9,894 bases of DNA from Bacteroidales bacterium (GTDB taxonomy: Bacteria > Bacteroidota > Bacteroidia > Bacteroidales > NBLH01). This document shows positions 6,266-9,894 of this stretch, in pieces; positions within the stretch are counted from its first letter, which is position 1, and each line of letters starts with the position of its first letter. Below the pieces are notes generated by a model, which had not been told where the DNA came from, made no database searches, and worked only from the letters and a program-made list of their open reading frames with translations. Position numbers and translations under genes: made by a program. The stretch covers positions 1-9,894 of the forward strand of contig JARGGF010000092.1 of the NCBI GenBank assembly GCA_029210905.1, written 5' to 3'.

Positions 6266-8299
6266 TTATAACTGATTTAAAAAATTTAAAATTGTTGTTA
6301 TTTTATCTATAATCAAGGGGACTATAACTGATAAACCTACGAAAATAAACCCATAAAGTATATATGCACGAATGTTCCCATTTTGAAGAAAAACAAATAA
6401 ATTAAGGAACTTCCTAAATAAAAGAAGAGGTTTATCAATTAACCAACTTTCAATTTTGTCATTAGAATGTGTTTTTTGTTTTACAATTTTTGGATAAAGG
6501 CCTGTCGCTTCTTTCTTTTCTTTTTTTATCAACAGAACAGGTTCTGCCAGCTTACGGTAGCTTCGGATGAATGATGACGCTGTATATTGCATTTTTGAAG
6601 TTTCGCCCGTATAACCACAGCCCCAGGTGGCATCAATGCTATTTTGTCTGCGTGAAGTGATAAAATACCTCAGGTAATACAAGAGGGCAGTAAGAATTAT
6701 AAAACCAAATGAATACCATCCTACACTGGTTAATTTATGAACAATATTTTTAAACTGTATCAAAACTTCCTTGTTTAGATCGGGTTGATACAGGTGCACA
6801 ATCTTTAAAAGCGATGGGCTAAATAATATTGGAACTATACCAATTACAACAATTGCGAGGGCAATAAGGTACATCGGGAAAATTTTTACCGGATGTTCTT
6901 TTACTTTGTCAATATTTGATTTTAGCCGGGGAGTACCCAAAAAGACCATTCCAAATGCTTTTGTGAAACAAATCAAAGCTAGCCCACCAATAAGTACCAA
7001 TCCTATGATGGTGAAAAGAATAGTCATTATAAATAGGAAATTATTTTGCAGCAAGCCATGAAATAGCCCATTATAAATAAAAAACTCGGATATAAAGCCA
7101 TTGAAAGGTGGTAGTCCGCAGATGGCCAATGCGCCAATTAAAAACAGATAAGCAGAACGTGGCATCCTTTTCAAAAGGCCGCCAAGTGCTTCAATATTCA
7201 TGGTATGCATTGCCTGGTATACATTGCCGGCACTGTAAAACAGCAATGATTTGAAAAGTGAATGGTTAAGGGTGTGCAACAATGCCCCGCCAAAGCCAGT
7301 TAGCGTAAGCAGTTGGTTATTATACCCAAGTCCAAGACAGCCCAGGCCCATACCAATACCAAGAATACCAATATTCTCAATAGAATGATAGGCCAATAAT
7401 TTTTTAAGATTATGCTGTACAATGGCTTGCATAACACCATATATACCAGTACCTACCGAGATGAAAAGGAGAAAATAACCAATTGAAACCATATCGGTTC
7501 TTAACAACATCAACACCCTTAAAATTCCATAAATTCCAATTTTTATTATAACCCCTGACATAATGCCCGAAATGTGTGCAGGTGCCGCTGGATGTGCCAA
7601 AGGAAGCCATGTGTGAAAAGGGACAAAACCTGCTTTTATTGCAAAACCAATAAAAAACATTGCAAACAAAACAACTCCGATAACTGCCGGATGTGATGAG
7701 GTAAAAGCAGTAATGGCCTCAAAATCAAAACTATTGGTTTTAGTTTTTACCCACATAAAAGCAATGGTAAGAAACAGGATACTAACATGTGACTGAATTA
7801 AAAAGTTGATGCCTGCTTTTAAAGTTGCAATTTTGTAATGTTCGAAAATTATAAGAATAAAGGCACCCAGGGCCATAATTTCCCAGAATATAAGCATTAC
7901 AAAACCATTTTGTACTAAACAAATGTCAATCAAGGCTGTATAAAGGAGTATAAATGCAATAATATGCATGGAGATATTCCCGGCTTGCTCAATATACTTT
8001 TTCATATATTGCAAGCCGTACCATGCACCTGTTAAAAATGTAAAACCAATAACGAGTATAAACCATGCTGACAAATAGTCAATTCTAACAGGAATAATAC
8101 CAGTAACAACAGAGCCTTTGTAAGCATATTCAAAAGCACCATCACTAAAAACCGAAACAGCTACAATAGAACTAATTATAACCTGAACTGTAATAATTGA
8201 AATGCCCATAATTCCCCGGCCTTTAGTTTTAAATAAGGGGAAACATATTATTGTTATAATTGCAAGCAGATTAAATATTTCTATAAGAATTTTATACAT
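6266..8299 (-). CDS. HyfB/HycC-like antiporter-type membrane subunit (second copy)
   Basis: A 677-residue NuoL/M-type protein, the normal length for HyfB (about 670 aa). Key residues of the ion-translocation half-channels are visible: E140 (FWEIMALG), K222 (GFAIKAGFVPFHTWLP), K253 (SGVIIKIGIYG), H305 (HSIENIG), K350 (NHSLFKSLLF) and E405 (FNGFISEF). The C-terminal part has a cytoplasmic loop with the HyfB/HycC-typical motif TWGCGY (558-563) followed by QYTASSFIRS (571-580), then a last membrane helix near 643-665. It is clearly a paralogue of the upstream gene, which ends 7 nt before it, with shared segments throughout including the C-terminal tail. In the assembled complex it should sit next to the other antiporter modules, coupling ion movement to the NuoH-like subunit. 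Homology is sure; the translocated ion is not known. Confidence 0.92.
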   Translation of the reverse strand: MYKILIEIFNLLAIITIICFPLFKTKGRGIMGISIITVQVIISSIVAVSVFSDGAFEYAYKGSVVTGIIPVRIDYLSAWFILVIGFTFLTGAWYGLQYMKKYIEQAGNISMHIIAFILLYTALIDICLVQNGFVMLIFWEIMALGAFILIIFEHYKIATLKAGINFLIQSHVSILFLTIAFMWVKTKTNSFDFEAITAFTSSHPAVIGVVLFAMFFIGFAIKAGFVPFHTWLPLAHPAAPAHISGIMSGVIIKIGIYGILRVLMLLRTDMVSIGYFLLFISVGTGIYGVMQAIVQHNLKKLLAYHSIENIGILGIGMGLGCLGLGYNNQLLTLTGFGGALLHTLNHSLFKSLLFYSAGNVYQAMHTMNIEALGGLLKRMPRSAYLFLIGALAICGLPPFNGFISEFFIYNGLFHGLLQNNFLFIMTILFTIIGLVLIGGLALICFTKAFGMVFLGTPRLKSNIDKVKEHPVKIFPMYLIALAIVVIGIVPILFSPSLLKIVHLYQPDLNKEVLIQFKNIVHKLTSVGWYSFGFIILTALLYYLRYFITSRRQNSIDATWGCGYTGETSKMQYTASSFIRSYRKLAEPVLLIKKEKKEATGLYPKIVKQKTHSNDKIESWLIDKPLLLFRKFLNLFVFLQNGNIRAYILYGFIFVGLSVIVPLIIDKITTILNFLNQL

Positions 8300-8306
8300 C
8301 TATAGT

Positions 8307-9894
8307 TTATTTAATTAAGTTTAAGGCCATCCCTACAAAGACCAGCATGATAAAAAACAGTCCGTAAAGCACATACGATTGTATTTTCCCGTTTTGTATA
8401 AATTGAAAATAATTAAGTGTAAAAATCAGCCTTCGGGCCAATGGATTAATTAAATATTTTTCGAACAGATCAAAATAATATGTTGAGAAGCTTTGATTAT
8501 CAGGATAGAGCTTCGTCTTGGCTATTATCTTGTTTTCTTTTTGTTTTTTTGCTAAAAAATTAAAGAGTTCACCGAAAGAACGGGAGAATGATTTGCCTGT
8601 ATACTGTGCTTTTACCACAGGTGCTACATAACCACAGCCCCATGTTTCGTCACTTGTCACATGGCGCTTTTGGGAGAGCAACCACCGCAAACCAAATACA
8701 CAAAAAAGGACACCAATAAATAACAAACTTACTTTACCAATAATGGCCATATTTTCGAGCATTTCATTATAATGTGATGGAGTGGCCATTAAATCAACAG
8801 AAAAAGCGGTTGCCGTTATTTTCGATACAAAATGAAAATAGAACTGGGGAAATATCGCAATCGAAAGCATTACCGCCACAATTAAATATTGTGGCAGGTG
8901 CATTACAAAGGGAGTTTCCCTGGGCTCGTGAGGCAATTCTTTTCTGGGATTACCCAAAAATATAACACCAAATGACTTTGTAAATGTTAATATTGAAATG
9001 CCACCCACTATGGCCAATCCGGCAATTACCAAAATTAAAAGAATCACCTGTGAAATAACAGATGCGCTACCCAGTCCTTTAAACAAGCCAACATAAATGA
9101 TGAATTCCGAAACAAAGCCATTAAATGGGGGCAGTCCTCCAATAGCCATTGCACCAATAAGAAAAAACACCGCAGTAATTGGCATTTTTTTAATCAAACC
9201 ACCTAAATTGTCAATATTACGGGTGTGTGTTTGCTGATAGATGCTCCCTGCACCAAAAAATAAAAGCGATTTAAACAATGAATGATTTAGTGTATGTAAT
9301 AATGCAGCACTAAATCCCAGGAGTACAAGATTAGGATTACCAGTACCCAGCCCAATAAGTCCTAGTCCAATGCCAATACCAATAATACCAATATTTTCAA
9401 TGGTGCAGAAGGCAAGCATTTGTTTAAAATCATATTTTACGGCGGCATTGCCTATGCCGTAAATGGCTGTAGCCACAGACAAACTTAGCAATATTTCACC
9501 CAAAAGCAGCCAGTCGTGCTGCAGGTACATAATTATCCTGAAAATACCATAAATACCCAGCTTAACTATTACCCCCGACATAACCCCCGATACATGTGAA
9601 GGCGCTGCCGGATGTGCATGCGGTAGCCAGGTGTGAAAAGGGATAAACCCTGCTTTTATAGCAAAGCCTGCGAATAATAAAACAAATATCCAAACCGAGT
9701 GATTATCGACAGATAAATTAGCTAATGAAGAAAAATTAAATGAACCTGTTCCGGCAAACAACCAGATAATTCCAATGGTCAAAAACACAACACTAAGGTG
9801 CATTTGAACCATATAATTAATCCCTGCCTTTAAAGTGCGCTTATTCTGAAACTCAAATATTACCAGCATTAGGGATGATAGCGACATGAGTTCC
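8307..9894 (-). CDS. HyfB/HycC-like antiporter-type membrane subunit (first copy), 5' end outside the window
   Basis: The coding frame stays open to the right edge. Codons before the ATG at 9887 read Glu-Leu, giving ELMSLSSLMLVIFEF, which aligns with EIMALGAFILIIFEH (residues 140-154) of the downstream paralogue. The true start is therefore about 139 residues upstream, outside the window, and the full protein should be near 665 aa. Counting from that internal Met, the visible key residues are K78 (GFAIKAGFIPFHTWLP), K109 (SGVIVKLGIYG), K206 (NHSLFKSLLF) and E261 (FNGFVSEF). The C-terminal TWGCGY (415-420) and QYTGKSFSRS motifs match the second copy. A terminal helix ends the protein. The gap to the second copy is 7 nt. 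An origin by tandem duplication is likely. The role is ion translocation in the membrane arm. Confidence 0.9.
   Translation of the reverse strand, partial: ELMSLSSLMLVIFEFQNKRTLKAGINYMVQMHLSVVFLTIGIIWLFAGTGSFNFSSLANLSVDNHSVWIFVLLFAGFAIKAGFIPFHTWLPHAHPAAPSHVSGVMSGVIVKLGIYGIFRIIMYLQHDWLLLGEILLSLSVATAIYGIGNAAVKYDFKQMLAFCTIENIGIIGIGIGLGLIGLGTGNPNLVLLGFSAALLHTLNHSLFKSLLFFGAGSIYQQTHTRNIDNLGGLIKKMPITAVFFLIGAMAIGGLPPFNGFVSEFIIYVGLFKGLGSASVISQVILLILVIAGLAIVGGISILTFTKSFGVIFLGNPRKELPHEPRETPFVMHLPQYLIVAVMLSIAIFPQFYFHFVSKITATAFSVDLMATPSHYNEMLENMAIIGKVSLLFIGVLFCVFGLRWLLSQKRHVTSDETWGCGYVAPVVKAQYTGKSFSRSFGELFNFLAKKQKENKIIAKTKLYPDNQSFSTYYFDLFEKYLINPLARRLIFTLNYFQFIQNGKIQSYVLYGLFFIMLVFVGMALNLIK

Noticed and set aside
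9885..9887. ATG as the true start of the first HyfB-like gene
   Set aside because: The open frame continues to the window edge, and the residues just upstream (Glu-Leu) align with the middle of the paralogue, whose E140 is a key membrane residue.
994..9894. Functional [NiFe] hydrogenase-4 or formate hydrogenlyase
   Set aside because: The operon layout fits, but the four NiFe cysteines and three proximal-cluster cysteines are absent and no formate dehydrogenase or maturation gene is seen in the window.

Overview
The window looks like a chromosomal piece of a Bacteroidota bacterium. It is AT-rich, and none of the starts inside the operon has a recognisable Shine-Dalgarno sequence. The best promoter match (TATCTTTG at the left edge) fits the Bacteroidota TAnnTTTG -7 element. 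The taxonomic call is an inference from these traits, not from a marker gene.

All eight genes are on the minus strand, so transcription runs from right to left. From 9894 down to 994 there is one tight operon of seven genes, with gaps of 12 nt or less and one 4-nt ATGA overlap. Its gene order resembles a hydrogenase-4 (hyf) or formate hydrogenlyase operon. It encodes a HyfB/HycC-like antiporter subunit (5' end outside the window), a second HyfB-like paralogue, a HyfC/NuoH-like subunit, a HyfE-like subunit with a NuoK-like part, a HyfF-like antiporter subunit, a HyfG-like NuoC-NuoD fusion, and a fused HyfH-HyfI (ferredoxin plus NuoB-like) subunit. This would give a membrane arm with three antiporter-like modules and a very small peripheral arm.

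The peripheral arm is the notable part. The large subunit has lost all four cysteines that ligate NiFe in true hydrogenases. The NuoB-like domain keeps only one of the four cysteines of the proximal/N2 [4Fe-4S] cluster; the others are Asp, Asp and Asn. In the ferredoxin domain one of the two clusters is lost as a complete ligand set and the other is kept as a complete set. The complex therefore should not be annotated as a hydrogenase. It best fits the energy-converting-hydrogenase-related (Ehr) group, and by sequence it has one [4Fe-4S] cluster, no predicted active site and no continuous electron path, next to a well-preserved ion-translocating arm. Its function is unknown.

Left of the operon, after a 130-bp spacer, is a small gene for an 85-aa ACT-like protein resembling the TM1266 / putative iron-only hydrogenase system regulator family. 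A weak intrinsic terminator candidate follows it. Positions 1-605 contain no gene that I can support. About 77-524 of this stretch is a degenerate tandem array of roughly eleven units with a strikingly constant 42-bp period, each centred on a GGAAATTTCC-like core. A promoter candidate at the left edge points out of the window to the left.
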